Assembly (NCBI GenBank): GCA_051294375.1
Contig: CM119263.1
Coordinates: forward strand, 23,322,403 to 23,386,402
Direction of reading: 5' to 3'
DNA from: Paraspadella gotoi
Lineage: Eukaryota; Chaetognatha
DNA: 64,000 nt
This document shows, piece after piece, positions 25,455 through 44,669 of the stretch. Position 1 is the first letter of the stretch. The number at the start of each line of letters is the position of its first letter. The translations under genes and the position numbers were made by a program. The notes below the pieces were generated by a model that was not told the DNA's origin, ran no database searches, and saw nothing but the letters and a program-made list of their open reading frames with translations.

Positions 25455-27146
25455 CTAAATAAATTAAAGTATTAACAAGAATTGAGTTATCAGATGTTGC
25501 TCGAGTCACAACTTCTAACTATTAACCCACCTACATGGGTCATTGTCTACGCAATAAATGCATTTTAAGCGATATGAAACGCCTTTAAATCAACTTTTTA
25601 TCTCGCTGATTTTAAAAAGTACAGCAGGTTGATAAATCGAAACGAATGCAGTTTTAAACATGAAAAGTCAATACTGAATCCGTTTCCATAATTTTTGTTT
25701 CATAATTAACCGAAGTTTTAATTCATCCGCGACTATGTATATTTAAGCATTCAGCAATAATGTTGATCAATGAAAAATCATTTGCATGAACCCCGATTTC
25801 TGAATTTAATTCAACATTACAATGACGATAGGATAACTGCTGATGCTCAACGAACTAGGAAGAGTTAAGAATGATATAAGGCGGTACAATGATAGGAAAG
25901 ACTAGGGTATATCGAAGAGAGGGGGATAAAGCGAAAAATTCGGTGGGTGTGCCGTAAAACTAGAAACTACACAAAGCCAAATAGACTGATATTATAAATA
26001 ATAACACGTTAACTATTCATCAATCAATTTTATTATAAATTTAATAAACAAATCAACGTTTTTATAATATTGCTAAAATATTCTTTTAGAAATCCTCAAA
26101 ATTCCGTACACCTCTAGAAAAAAAATTCATCATCGGGCAAATCATATTGCTTGTTTAAATTTAAAGGCTGGAGCAAGTCGTAATAATTATGATTATTTCA
26201 TGAACCAAATGTTTGTAAAGAAAAAAAAATAAGGCAAGGGTCTATGAAACAGATAAAATTACCCAGCACATATAGACTAAATCTTTAAGACATATTAATA
26301 AATAGTTAAAATATTTATACATTAAAACATAAGTATTTTTTGTAGCAGTCAATTTGGATCAAAGTACTTGAAAAAAAAATACTAAGCCTCAGGGAAGCGA
26401 TGTTTAATGTTATACATATCTCCAAAAATGTTTTACCTTAACAATGAAAGCGAATTCAATACATATACATGTAATTGATTATAATTGTTATTCTATTTAT
26501 GGTTATATTTTAAAAATCATTTCCATAACCTTTGCCATTCTCCTCCGCGTTCCATTCGTCCTCTTCCTCCTCTCTCTCTCTCTTCCACCATCAGTGGTCG
26601 CTCAGTTGTCCTCTTCCATCGGATGCAATTTCCACATACTCTTGGTCCCACGTTCGATATTCAGTCTCGAAAAAAGGACAAACGCTGCTAACAAGGTCAA
26701 TAGCAGCCAACAAAAAACTATCCAACCTTCGTATTGAAGTGTAAATATTTTTAATACTAATATCGCTGCTATGCAGTGCGTATATTAACTGATAATTGAA
26801 TGAAGTTTTAATTAGTAATACCTAAATATAAAAATAAAGAAGACTCGTCCTGACATTTTTAAGTACTGCACTTCACCACATACCGAGTGTTTAATACTTT
26901 GTCATTCATGCTCATAGTAGCTGAAAAAAAGGTCTTATTACCTAATACTTATTTCTATCAATTTATTTATGTTTTGCAGCTGCAATTGAACAGTGTTAAC
27001 AGTGGTTTAACTCCAACTTTATAAACTCACATATCCGATACAGGCAAGTATCATTGAAGAGGACAGTTTTTTAAGAATCAAAAATTCAAGTTTTAAAACA
27101 TTTCATTTTTACCACTTGTTATATTTAGAAAAAAATCACCATAAGC
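25455..27146. other. Intergenic space between two divergent genes
   Basis: No convincing exon. The GC-richer patch 26530-26710 contains a minus-strand ATG followed by a donor-like site (CAAAG before gttatg) and might be the first exon of the Ly6-like gene. Promoters for both flanking genes should lie here. Confidence 0.4.
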
Positions 27147-29687
27147 ATGGACCGAAATATCACGAGCGTCGGTCTTGCTTTGGCCTTTATTTTTCTCGCC
27201 GGTTTCATTCATGGCAGACTCGCTACACCCACTGGTCCAGGTTTTATCTGTTTTGATTAATAATAAATAATAAATATAAATAATAATAAATACAAAAAAT
27301 GTACAAGATAACACTTTTATTGCACCAATTTTAGACGACTAACTGTTATACTAACTTTTATACAGGGGAAGACGTTCATAATAATAATGAACGTTTAAAA
27401 AGGGCACATGATGATGATAAAGAGCAACCACAGATTTTTGTGAGTGATAACCCATATAATAGGTAAGTCTATTAACTTAGTTTTTTGCATTCTATGTAAA
27501 TAAAAAGCGTTCGTCATTAAAGAAAGGGAGTTTATAGGAAGCACATAGTTATCTCAGACTCTTTTATTATTTTCTTTTAATTTTCTGGCTTCTGGCAAAA
27601 AAGAGCAAGTCAATTCAAAACGGATATGTATCGCATCCTAACAATCTTTCTTTTTTTAGCATTTACTCTAGCCGTTTTTTTTCTTGTTTGGCGTTTTTGC
27701 AGCGGTGAATAAAAACAGTAAAATATTGACGTTGCCATTTCTGTTTTAACAATCCTACAATGGTGACAAGATTATGATTTCAATTTTGAAAACTAAGTAA
27801 TGAAAGTTCGTTTTTTTTAAAATCTATTTGTTTCCAATGCTCAAAAATTATGCTATAATTCAGAAATACTTATTTTCTAAATGAATAGAATAACCGGAGC
27901 TATCTCCCATTTCATGATAAAGGAAGCTTAAATGTCTTTTTTACTTGCTACGTTTGCAAAGTTTTTAAAAGTATTCTTAAAGCTTAACGTCGAAAATACC
28001 ATTTGGTATATGATATATTATATCCAAAACGGTTTGAATTGAATAAATTTCAAATTTTTTAAAAATTCTAATATTTGACCAATTTGACTACTAATTAGAA
28101 TTTTTAATAATAATTGCAAATCACAAAATAAAAGCTTTGCTTGTATTGATAACGAGTAAGGAAACCTCTTATGTTACAATTTATAAAATGGCATGACAAT
28201 GTTTTTCATTTCCTTTTCAGCATTAAAAGATGTTTTAAGCTTGATCTAATAATTGAATTTGATACGTTTGCGAAATCATTCAGAAATATCTCCTAATAAT
28301 AATTTATATTAATTTTTTTAATTATACCGAGCATGGAATTTCTGATATTTCTTCTACATTTGCTTCTTTAACGAGTTAATTTAAGGAAGAGAAGCAGGCA
28401 AAATTAATGATACTAAAATTTTATTTTACAATTATAATTAGTTATATTTTAGGTATAATGTACCATGTAACTTTAAAGAAAGATGTTAATAATAAACGCC
28501 GATATACTTACTTAACTGGCAACAGTTTCCAATGGTATGTATATTTTATAATGGGTAGTCTAATTCTCTCTTGCAAGTTATGTCTACCAGCTGAACTATC
28601 ATTTTGGATGCAATATAATTGAATTCATAAATTATTAAATTAAAACAAATCAAAATATCCGATTCGCGACTAAAACACTACTATAATTTATAACTTAAAA
28701 ACTAGAAGACAAAAAATATGTTAACGATAAGAAAAAATTAAATTAATAAGTATTATTTATTGATATTATTATAAAATATTCGATTTAAATGATATCTGCT
28801 TGCGATGAAATTCCTAAAATTAACTCATGACAAATACGTATTGCATAACTACCTTAAAAAGCTATTGTACTGGAGTATACTTATGATAAAGTTGTCATTC
28901 ACAATTTGTCCAAACTTTAGAAGAATATATTCATGGTGATTATAAATTAGTTTGACAAAGCGTTTAACTTGGGCAAGCTACAAAATGAACTGAGCTCAAT
29001 TCCCAGAATTTTTTAAAAAATCCTATAATGAAAAACTGTCAAGAAAGCTAGTTCGAATCCTAAGGGAAAAAAATTAAATCGTTAACATAAAAAAATTATT
29101 TGGGATGACCACAAAGCTCGAGGTTTTTTAATCAGTTAATGTTTACTTGTTACATGGCTGATGAGTGCAGACTTAGTAGCAGTCAGCGTCTAAGATGATA
29201 TGGAGAAATAGTAAAGCTTAAAATATTAGAGAATTCTAACAGTTATAAGCTTCCTAACCCAAAGGTCCGGGGTTACAACCCGGTGGCTCGAGCAGTTAAG
29301 TTGGACGTGGCACTTAAGCCCCCTGTAGCATTGTGTTAAAGCCTGATCCGAAACACAAGGAGTGCTAATTTATTATTCAATTAATAACTATTATTCTGTC
29401 TTTTCAGTTTTCAGTATTAATGAAAAAAAATTATCTGCTTTTTTCTGTTATAATATTACGACCAAAAATATATTTATTAGGTTATCTTACGTTTTACTGA
29501 TTTTTACCATCGCTCTGATATTTGGTTATCATAATACCGAAAACCATTTTCAGTATGCACTTTTTTTTTCAGGCCTAGCAACTGGAATTTGGATATGTAC
29601 AGACTCCTGGCCATTGTATTATTTCTTGCTTTCGCGGTCATCATGTACTTCGTTGTATGGCGCTTTTGTAGTGGACCTCCAGCATAA
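27147..29687 (+). CDS. Small single-TM protein with two alternative last exons
   Basis: Exon 1 (27147-27240) encodes an N-terminal signal-like hydrophobic run (GLALAFIFLAGFIHG). Exon 2 (27366-27462) encodes an acidic, Asn-rich stretch with a dibasic RLKR site and ends NPYN. Intron 1 has a tactaac branch site and ends in tacag. Exon 2 can join in frame to either of two homologous terminal exons: 27604-27712 or 29573-29687. Both read R-x-S-4 residues-DMYR, a hydrophobic membrane segment, and WRFCSG before the stop. The products are 99 aa and 101 aa. The distal exon has the stronger acceptor (long T tract before cag) and AATAAA at 29802-29807; the proximal exon has a weaker acceptor and an AATAAA overlapping its stop. 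Predicted as a type I membrane protein with a very short cytoplasmic tail. I do not recognise the family. Confidence 0.7.
27604..27712 (+). other. Proximal alternative terminal exon
   Basis: Part of the gene starting at 27147. Acceptor caaaaaag, one base to finish Arg, then codons for ASQFKTDMYR, a hydrophobic segment rich in Phe/Leu, and VWRFCSGE before TAA. It aligns without gaps to the distal exon over the first 34 residues. It may be a real alternative exon or a decaying duplicate. Confidence 0.6.
29249..29365 (+). repeat. Family B SINE, diverged partial copy
   Basis: Shares cccaaaggtccggggtt and the cctgatccgaa block with other family B copies. It lies in the long intron of the small TM gene, just upstream of its distal terminal exon. 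Confidence 0.6.
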
Positions 29688-30566
29688 AATACGTATTGTC
29701 ATTAAGATTCAGAAGCGATATTAAAAAACTTTTCACATTTACATACATAAAAAATTGCATATGGCAAAAATTATGCCGAATGTTTAATAAGCGTGAAAGA
29801 AAATAAACTGGAAAGTTACAAATAAAGTTATAAATAAATTGGATAGTTTTTCTTGTCAATTTTTTTTTATTTAATCCATTTTTTTGTTTTATTATTAGTT
29901 TACATAAATAGACATTAGTTTAACTAAAATATAATTCGGCATTAACTAGCCAACCTTGAGTATCAACTACAGAAGAAATCTCATTGAACTATACTGAAAT
30001 TTGTCACGGCTTTATAAAAAAAACTTTTATGGCCAAAATTCGTCTCTCACTTTTATCCTTATCTTAGACATTTAATTTAACAAAATCAATGATTCTAAAA
30101 ACAAAGCAACTCTATTTTCCCCCCAAAAAAGATAGGGGGATTTAAATGTATAACGACTTAGTACAAACAGTTGAATAGCGATAGCAATAGCTCGAAGCGT
30201 TGCAATTGTATTCTGCCAAATTTTTTTATCTTAATCCTTTTAAAACAGAAATTGATCAAATATTCTGCAAAATGTTTTAAATTAAATTTCATTTTAGAGG
30301 AAATGTTATTATTATAATTCAAGTTCTAGAATTGTAAATTATTATGTAGCTTTTAATGTTGAAAAATAAATTCGATCGTTTCTTTACAAAAGTCTTTTTT
30401 AATTTTATTATTCTTAATTTTTATAATTTCATTTTTGCCTTCGATTCATTCTAGGTATTTGTACATACTCTCGTCGCGAGTTTATGGAATAGCAAATCCA
30501 CAAGACGTATCATACTTGAGTATCGGTCATCTTTTTTCATGTTTAAATGCGAATAAATTACAAAGA

Positions 30567-30770
30567 ATCCACCAATCGTTCATCAGTGGCCATTCGTGCC
30601 GGAGGCAAGTCATTCGCCTCCCAACCCAAAGGTCCGGTGGTCGCCTCGCAGTTAAGAGAGACGGGGCGCTGAACCCGCTTGTAACGGTGTTACAGCCTGA
30701 TCCGAAGCTCAGGGACTGCTTATATTGAACGGTTTTGTCACTAACACAATAATAATTACTGTCTCTTTAG
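30567..30770 (+). repeat. Family B tRNA-like SINE
   Basis: Lacks the first half of the 5' hairpin, then has the tRNA-like head, cctgatccgaagctcaggga, and the tail ending tactgtctctttag. It forms a tail-to-tail inverted pair with 30850-31042. Confidence 0.7.
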
Positions 30771-30849
30771 TATTAAGCAAACTGTCACTTTACAAATACA
30801 TACAGTAAATCCGTACAGTTAACAATAATTACTGTCACTTTAGATTTTT

Positions 30850-31042
30850 TTGTCAGTGACAAAACCGTTCAATATTTAAGCAGTCCCTGAGCTTCGGATC
30901 AGGCTGTACCAACATGATACAGGCGGGTGAAGCGCCCCATCTTAACTGCTAGGCAACCACCTCGCTAGAACCCCAGACCTTTGGGTTGGGAGGCGTTGGG
31001 AGGCCACTGATGAAAGGTTGGTGGATTTTAATCCACCATAAA
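30850..31042 (-). repeat. Family B tRNA-like SINE, inverted partner
   Basis: Reads on the minus strand from the hairpin at 31021-31040 to the tail at about 30850. The spacer to its plus-strand partner contains further inverted copies of the attactgtc tail motif. Confidence 0.7.
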
Positions 31043-32127
31043 TCATTTACTATACTCGTTGGATCCAAAAGTTATTGCAGTTTATTATGTTCATTTTTAA
31101 AATCAAATGATTATACCACATTAAGGGGTGAACTTAGGTAATATTTTGCCTGATTAACTGAGCAAAGTGTTACTGAAATTGCCTAGGTAAAGAAATGTTT
31201 TTCTTAATTAATATAGGCAATTTCTGAATCAAAATATTTTGCTTATATTTATTTTTAAAGATAATTTTGTTATTATATATTTTAAGCTTAAAAATACTTT
31301 TCCCAATTGGCATGAAATATGAGTATCAGCATTAAGTATGTAAACTACTTGGCTACTACCAGACCCAGAACCAATAAAATTATTAAAAAGATTAATTCAT
31401 TGATAAATAAAAAAATTAACAGATAATAAAGAAATTAGTAATAACAATAAGGAAGCATACATGTAAAGAGATTTGCAATGTAACTTATTCAGTTTATCCT
31501 GATATGATTGACAATATTAAAACCTTGATCAAAGATGATGTAAAAAAAGACTCAAATCGCCCAAAAATGTTTTGTATCTTATTTAGAATGTCAAAGCTCA
31601 TTAGAATTCTTTGCAGAATATGATATGGATTACTCAATACCTCCCTAGCTGATTATATTAAAAGATTTGAGCTCATATGGAAAGTAAATATCCTATGTAT
31701 ATGATTTTAAAAATAAAAATCTAAAAAAATTCTTCCATTTTTCATCATTAACAAAGATTTTAACTCAAAGTAAAAATGACATTCTTGAACATACTGAAAA
31801 ATGTTTATCTTATTAAAACAACTATATAATAGACTCCAACCCCTGTCACCAAACACCAAACATATTTTTAGCTATTAATTTTTTTTATAAAATTATTTTA
31901 TCTTTCATTAAAACATTTGGGCTAAAACTTATTGAATTTCAATGTTGAGCAAATTAAAGTTTTTATTTGATAAAGATTTTGTTTAAAAATTAATACCAAA
32001 AAATATCCTATTTTGTTATTTTTTTAATTTTATATGAAAATTTGCAAAATTACTTGTTTCACTATCCTATATTTTTATATTTTATGAATGTTTTACTATT
32101 TAAAACTTTGTGTGTAAATCCTTTCAC

Positions 32128-32270
32128 TCTCTCTCTCTCTCTCTCCCTCTTCTTCTTGTAGAAAAATTTGTGAGCATTTCACAAAAACTTTGACACTGAT
32201 GAAGGCTCAAACTGTGAGCCGAAACACGTTCGTCTAACAATAAAAATTGTTGTTGCAATTAACTTATTTG
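32128..32270 (+). repeat. Family G segment with hammerhead-like motif
   Basis: A CT microsatellite (32128-32150) is followed by ctgatgaaggctc, a loop, gagccgaaacacgttcgtc. The ggctc/gagcc arms pair perfectly. Similar modules are in the foldback elements at 39261-39432 and 55486-56263. Confidence 0.5.
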
Positions 32271-34685
32271 TCTTCTAAACTATTTAAATTATATTATTAT
32301 ATATATATTACTTTTTAAAAATATTATTTGCTTATAATATCTAATAACTCATTTTGGGAGGGGAAAGTCAGTGTTGTCTTCTGGAAATAGAGGGAGCATC
32401 TATATAACACAAGGTTAGACTACAATAGAATACAATTAGACTACAATATTTTAATAATATCATTTGGCTTCAAATTATTAAAGATAACCTTTCCTTTTTA
32501 AATCTTAGCAAATTAGATCATAAGTTTATCAGTTATATCTTAGTTTTAAAGATCCTTTCCTCAATTAAAAATTGCCTACTTTTATTCAGTTAACTACTAA
32601 GTAAACCAAAAAATTGTCTATAAACCTATTTAAGAAAAAATCTTTGCCTAAGTTCACCCCTTATATCACATAGCACTAAAAAACCAGTTTTCCCGGATTA
32701 AATTTTATTATCAGGGATACTAACGTTATCTATATTACAGAACTGCTAGTTTTATATATAGTACAAACCTTATAAATGATACAATTTCAAAGTATGATTT
32801 TTTTATAGATTTGAATTTGTCATAAAAAATTGATAACTCCTTTTTAAAGATTCTTTCAAGTTTCATTAAGATCATCGAGTTCTTTCATTAAGTTCATTAA
32901 GTGAAAAATCAGAAAAACTTATTTTAAACTGAAATTTAACTTTTTATATATTAAATGTTTTAATTTTTAACCCACTTAATGAAAAAAAAAAAGATTTATA
33001 TTTTCTTTTATCAACTTTTAGAGAAGAATTTCCAGTGCTCCTATTAAATTAATAATTTACCTTAGCAATTTGACACAAAGTTCATTTGTAAAGTGACACT
33101 ACCCTTGAGACAAGAATATTTAGCTATATATCATTAAGTAGACAGATGCCGTCGCATAACCAGTGACCACCATACGAATATACGTATTTAACAGTAAGTT
33201 ACTTAATGCGTATGTAGAAGGCAGGATTTGTGAAACGTTTGTTATATACCTTAGGATACGAACATATGAAAAAGTACATGCGGCGAATCACTTGGCAATT
33301 GATTATTGTAATTCATCATATATTTATTTATTAATATTTTAACTTCTCCAAGAGTTCAGTCAAGACTAATAAGTTATTACCAAGCATCTGCTCTTTCTAC
33401 ACCTATTTTAAGGCACTAGGCAAAAAAATTGACTAGATAGCTAAGCCGAATTAAAATCTTTTTATCTAAGTTGCAGTTATGAAAAAAGCCAAATGTACAA
33501 CAAATATAATTACAAACACATATCGCCATGCAACGTAGGTCTACCGCATAAATCAAAATATGGCACTCACAAAATAGATTATGATATGCTCCTTCAATTG
33601 GCTTAAACCTACTAAACTAAAAAGAAAAAAAAAACCTTTTTTCATCTTTGTACTTGTTACTTGAATTTGTGGAATTTTCATCATTTACAGCTCATGGGTT
33701 CCGTCACAAAGCTCAAGGAAAGGATTAGGATGAGAAATAATTGGAACAATTCTCAATATTAAAAAGTTGTGATAGGAACGGTACAAAAATTTTAAAGCAA
33801 GATAACACAACCGAAAAATACAGATGTGATAGTCTGACACAGGGCTTAATATTATAAAATGATGCGACTTTTGTGAGCATAATCGGTTTCGACCAAACAA
33901 CGATGCGGAATTAGATGAAATTTGAGAGGGATAAGACTATTCAAATAAAAATATCGGGGCGATTTTTAAAAAAATATTTTTCCTTAATTTTAATCTTAAT
34001 TTGATGTCTTAATCTTAAGGTTAAGACATCAAAAAATTTATTAAATGAAAATAATTTTTTTTCCACTTTAACCCCCACTTGGGATACAACCTCATGGCCC
34101 TGTATCTCCAATCAGGAGTTGACCATCAAATTTCGCCTTGATATTTCAATTTAAATTAACATTAAGATTTTGTTGACATATTTTTATCCAATTTGGACCA
34201 ATAGTTTGGTCGGAACTTGGTATGGTCACAAATAATGACATTTTAGAATAAGAAGCCTTATTTAAACAAATCACGTCAATTTTAAATATTAACATTTTAT
34301 CTTTGATTAAAATCTTTGCATAAAATATTTGGAATATAATAAGATAGAAAAATTAATTTGCACCGAGTAGTGAGACTTTTTAAATATTAATAAAAAAGTT
34401 TTTAAAGGTTTTCTGTGTAATGTAAGAATAAACATTTCAAACCAAATGCATTAAAACATCTTGACTTAACAAAAAGGTAACCTCTAAAAAATTGAACAGG
34501 ATGTACAATTGGAGATATCATCATGAACAGAATGAAAAGGACAACCATTTTTGTATATAAGGTATGAATATAGTACAATGTAATTGTGATGGTAAAACAT
34601 TTTTTTTTGGAGATTAAAGACGAGGATGATGGAGGCCATAACACGTTTAAAAAAATTCGTATAACTCCGGAACCCTTATAATGGG

Positions 34686-41636
<6,951 letters not shown>

Positions 41637-44600
41637 CCTGAAACGGAAGCTAACCTCATATGTTGTTCATATTTGAACAATTATCGAATCTGGCGATTCA
41701 TGGAGATTATCTGCGGGCAAAAAATAAAAATCAAGTATTATTTTATGATGTGAAAAACATCGAAATATTTGAAAATCAGTCACGAAAAATAAACTGGTTT
41801 TCATGTTCTTTATTAAAGTGACCGAATTAATCGTATTTAGTAGAGGAGCTTGTGTTTGAAGGGAGAGTGATACTATTTAAAGCGAGATGGATATGTATAA
41901 AGCGAATCCCAAGCAACAGGAGAACGAAAAAACATTTCTATAAAAGAAAGTCGACAAACGAGAAAAAAAAATTCCATCAAAGAGCAAGGGAGAGAGAGAC
42001 CGATAGGTTTCACTCTCTCGATTTCTGCTCTCCAAAAAATCGAAGGTGTTTTCACGAAATCGAGCAAGGACTGATTTTTTTTCTCAGCGGGTTGGTCAGA
42101 GAGAGAGAGAGATTACGTCAGAGACGGTTCGGACCTCTCTCAGCCTCGATACCCTCAGACAGGCCGCGTCGGCTGCGGTTGCTGTCACAACCGAGGCTAC
42201 TGGCCGCGACGAGGTTTGGATTCTCGATGCTAACTTAAAACTCGAAATGAACTCGGACGAAGAGTACACGTGTTTCATCTTTCAAAGGCAGAATGCTCTC
42301 CAATTAAAACGAAGACAAAGTTATAAGAAAAGAAAATTAAACTATTTTAAATGAACGAACCTAGGTCTAAGACTGAGATAGGGGCATAAGAACATAAATA
42401 ACCTCGTTACTAGGTCGACATGACCCCAGGGGTTCATCCAGGTCAGGCACGGTTGACCTTGGGAGGCCAGTTAGGCAACAATCGGATGAGGGTCGGTAAC
42501 GGCGTGAATTCATTAATGAAGAGGGCATCATTTCAAAATATAACATGAAATTGGTACAACCAATATGAAAACTAACCATTTATTCAATAAGTAAGTTTCT
42601 TATCTCTTACCGAATAGGTTAATGCCTCCCTCACTCTTACAAGCTTTTAATCATGATTCTAACAGTCTAATGCAATTTCTAGATAATTTCGTTTTTGATA
42701 AATCTAAACGTTTTAACATTTAGAATTGTAACATAAAAATGTTAATTGTTTATATGCTACTTTAATACTAGATTACAAAATAACCTGTCCGAATAAAAGG
42801 TAGACATAGCTTTATAATTGAAATGGTTATATTAAAATTGATATTAATGTTAACATACTGATTTTTACTAATTCGTTAATAAAAAGTTAACCTAAAAAAT
42901 GAAGACCTCTGATTCATGGATACCATTGTGAAGCATCCTTAACAAATGGAATAAAAAGTTGCATAAGAAACAAGGAAAGCGCGTTGCCATCCGATGTCAA
43001 GAGGTGAAATGGGGTCTGCCTGTCACGTGATAGCGGCGGAATTCGAACTTTCACGGCTTCAAATAAAGTAAGTCGAGTCAACTAATTCGCCAAAAATATA
43101 AAAATTAAACTTCGGAAAAGAAAAAAAAATCGAGTATTTACGATTTAAAATGTTATGCCATTAAAAAGATTATTTGAATTGAACACTGAACAGTAGGGTG
43201 AAGTGAAAGTTTGGAATCAAAATTTAACAGATATATTTTGAAAACGATGATATTAATGAATAATAATTTATAATTATTTTTTTTAATAAATATTATAGCC
43301 CAATCAGTTTATTTTGTATATCGTACGACCCTTATATAATTTTAAAATAGTTTTTTTAAAAAATTGAAAGCGGATTCAGAATCCTGATAAAAAGTTGATA
43401 AAGGAAAATATAAATCTTTTTTAAAAATTATATCATTGTATTAAAATTATAAAAAAAAAATTTTTTAAACTTAAAATTATAAATCAACATTTTTAATATA
43501 GTTTACATTTTAAACCAACTTAATGAAATAATTTTCAAAAAGGAATTATACTTTCTTATATCAACTTTTTGCAAGGAATCCAAATCAGTGCTTAAAATTT
43601 TAAATTTTTATTTTAAAATTTTAGCTTATTATATACTTATTATATATAAATATAGCTCACTGTGCTCACTAACATATAAAATTAAAAAATAAATTTATCA
43701 AAAAATTTTTATTAGTTTTTATTTTTATATTCTATATGCTAATTTTTAATTTAATTTAATTAAAATTTAATTCTATAAAATTCTATTATTTTCACATCGC
43801 TCTACTGAACAGATACTTAGGTTTCACAGAGGTAATTGAAAAAAAAAGGCTGCCCGCTGCCGACAGCTTGAGGCCGGGGTTGAAAGATTTCTCCTCTTCC
43901 TAATAGAATCCTTTCTCCTCTGAAACACACCGAGCACACACTCAAAACTGATGCTTGAATTTCGATGGCATCTCTTCCCTTTTCAAAATAGAATTCACAT
44001 AATTATGACCATATCTGTTCTCTCAGCTTATATACAAATCCTCAGTTCTCAGCGTGAGTGTCTTAAAAATGTTTTATTACTACATCCTAAAAATTCTTAA
44101 AATTGTTGGGATCATAAAGTTGATAAACATAAGTATACATTCTCTTAGCAGACGGGTCATATACTCTAAAGAAAATCTCACCTTATTTAAAAATGTACAG
44201 TATTTTAATTATTATTACTCTTAATTAGACAAGAAAAACATTCTGCGGGAGTACAAACCGATTAAAAAAGTGAAAAATATGGTCAAGAAAAAAATAGCTG
44301 AAATGGAGTCAGAAAATTAATAGGACACTTACCTACAACGGAGATAAAACACGACATCCACATAACTGTTTAGTTGGTGCAAAGTTTTTTACGTTTAACA
44401 AAACAGCGCTACTTTATAGAAGCACTAAAAAAGCATAAAGAAACGAGAATATTAACGAATCAACGCAATTAGTTTCAAATATGACAAATCTGTATTCAAT
44501 TGATTATCTAATACGTATAATCATGAAAAAATCTTCGGTAACGCACAAGTTAGTCACGAGTCAAGACAAAATAGTAACAAACTTTTTAAGTAATCTTATG

Positions 44601-44669
44601 AAGACACTGGAGTATCCCCATTCCCCAAGGATCAGTTCGTGAAACTGTCCACACTGTCAAGTGTCACTG
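41637..44669. other. Upstream region of RXR; no coding exon
   Basis: The patch 42000-42260 is CpG-containing and may be a 5' UTR or promoter of RXR. On the minus strand a good donor (TGTAG before gtaagtgt, 44331-44332) may end an RXR 5' non-coding exon starting near 44450. 42365-42520 is GC-richer and repeat-like. The rest is AT-rich. Confidence 0.4.
42543..42600 (-). repeat. Family C tail fragment
   Basis: On the minus strand it carries cttacttattgaataaatgg and the terminal gtaccaatttcat shared with 15010-15073. Confidence 0.55.

Larger units (their letters stand above)
29688..34685. other. Intergenic DNA without genes
   Basis: Holds the family B pair and the CT-rich family G segment listed separately. 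The rest is AT-rich and I see no exon. The likely 3' UTR of the TM gene (to about 29830) and of the RXR gene lie at its two ends. Confidence 0.45.

Noticed and set aside
28407-28622. 71-codon plus-strand frame
   Set aside because: AT-rich hydrophobic sequence in an intron of the small TM gene; no splice phase fit and no similarity to its exons.
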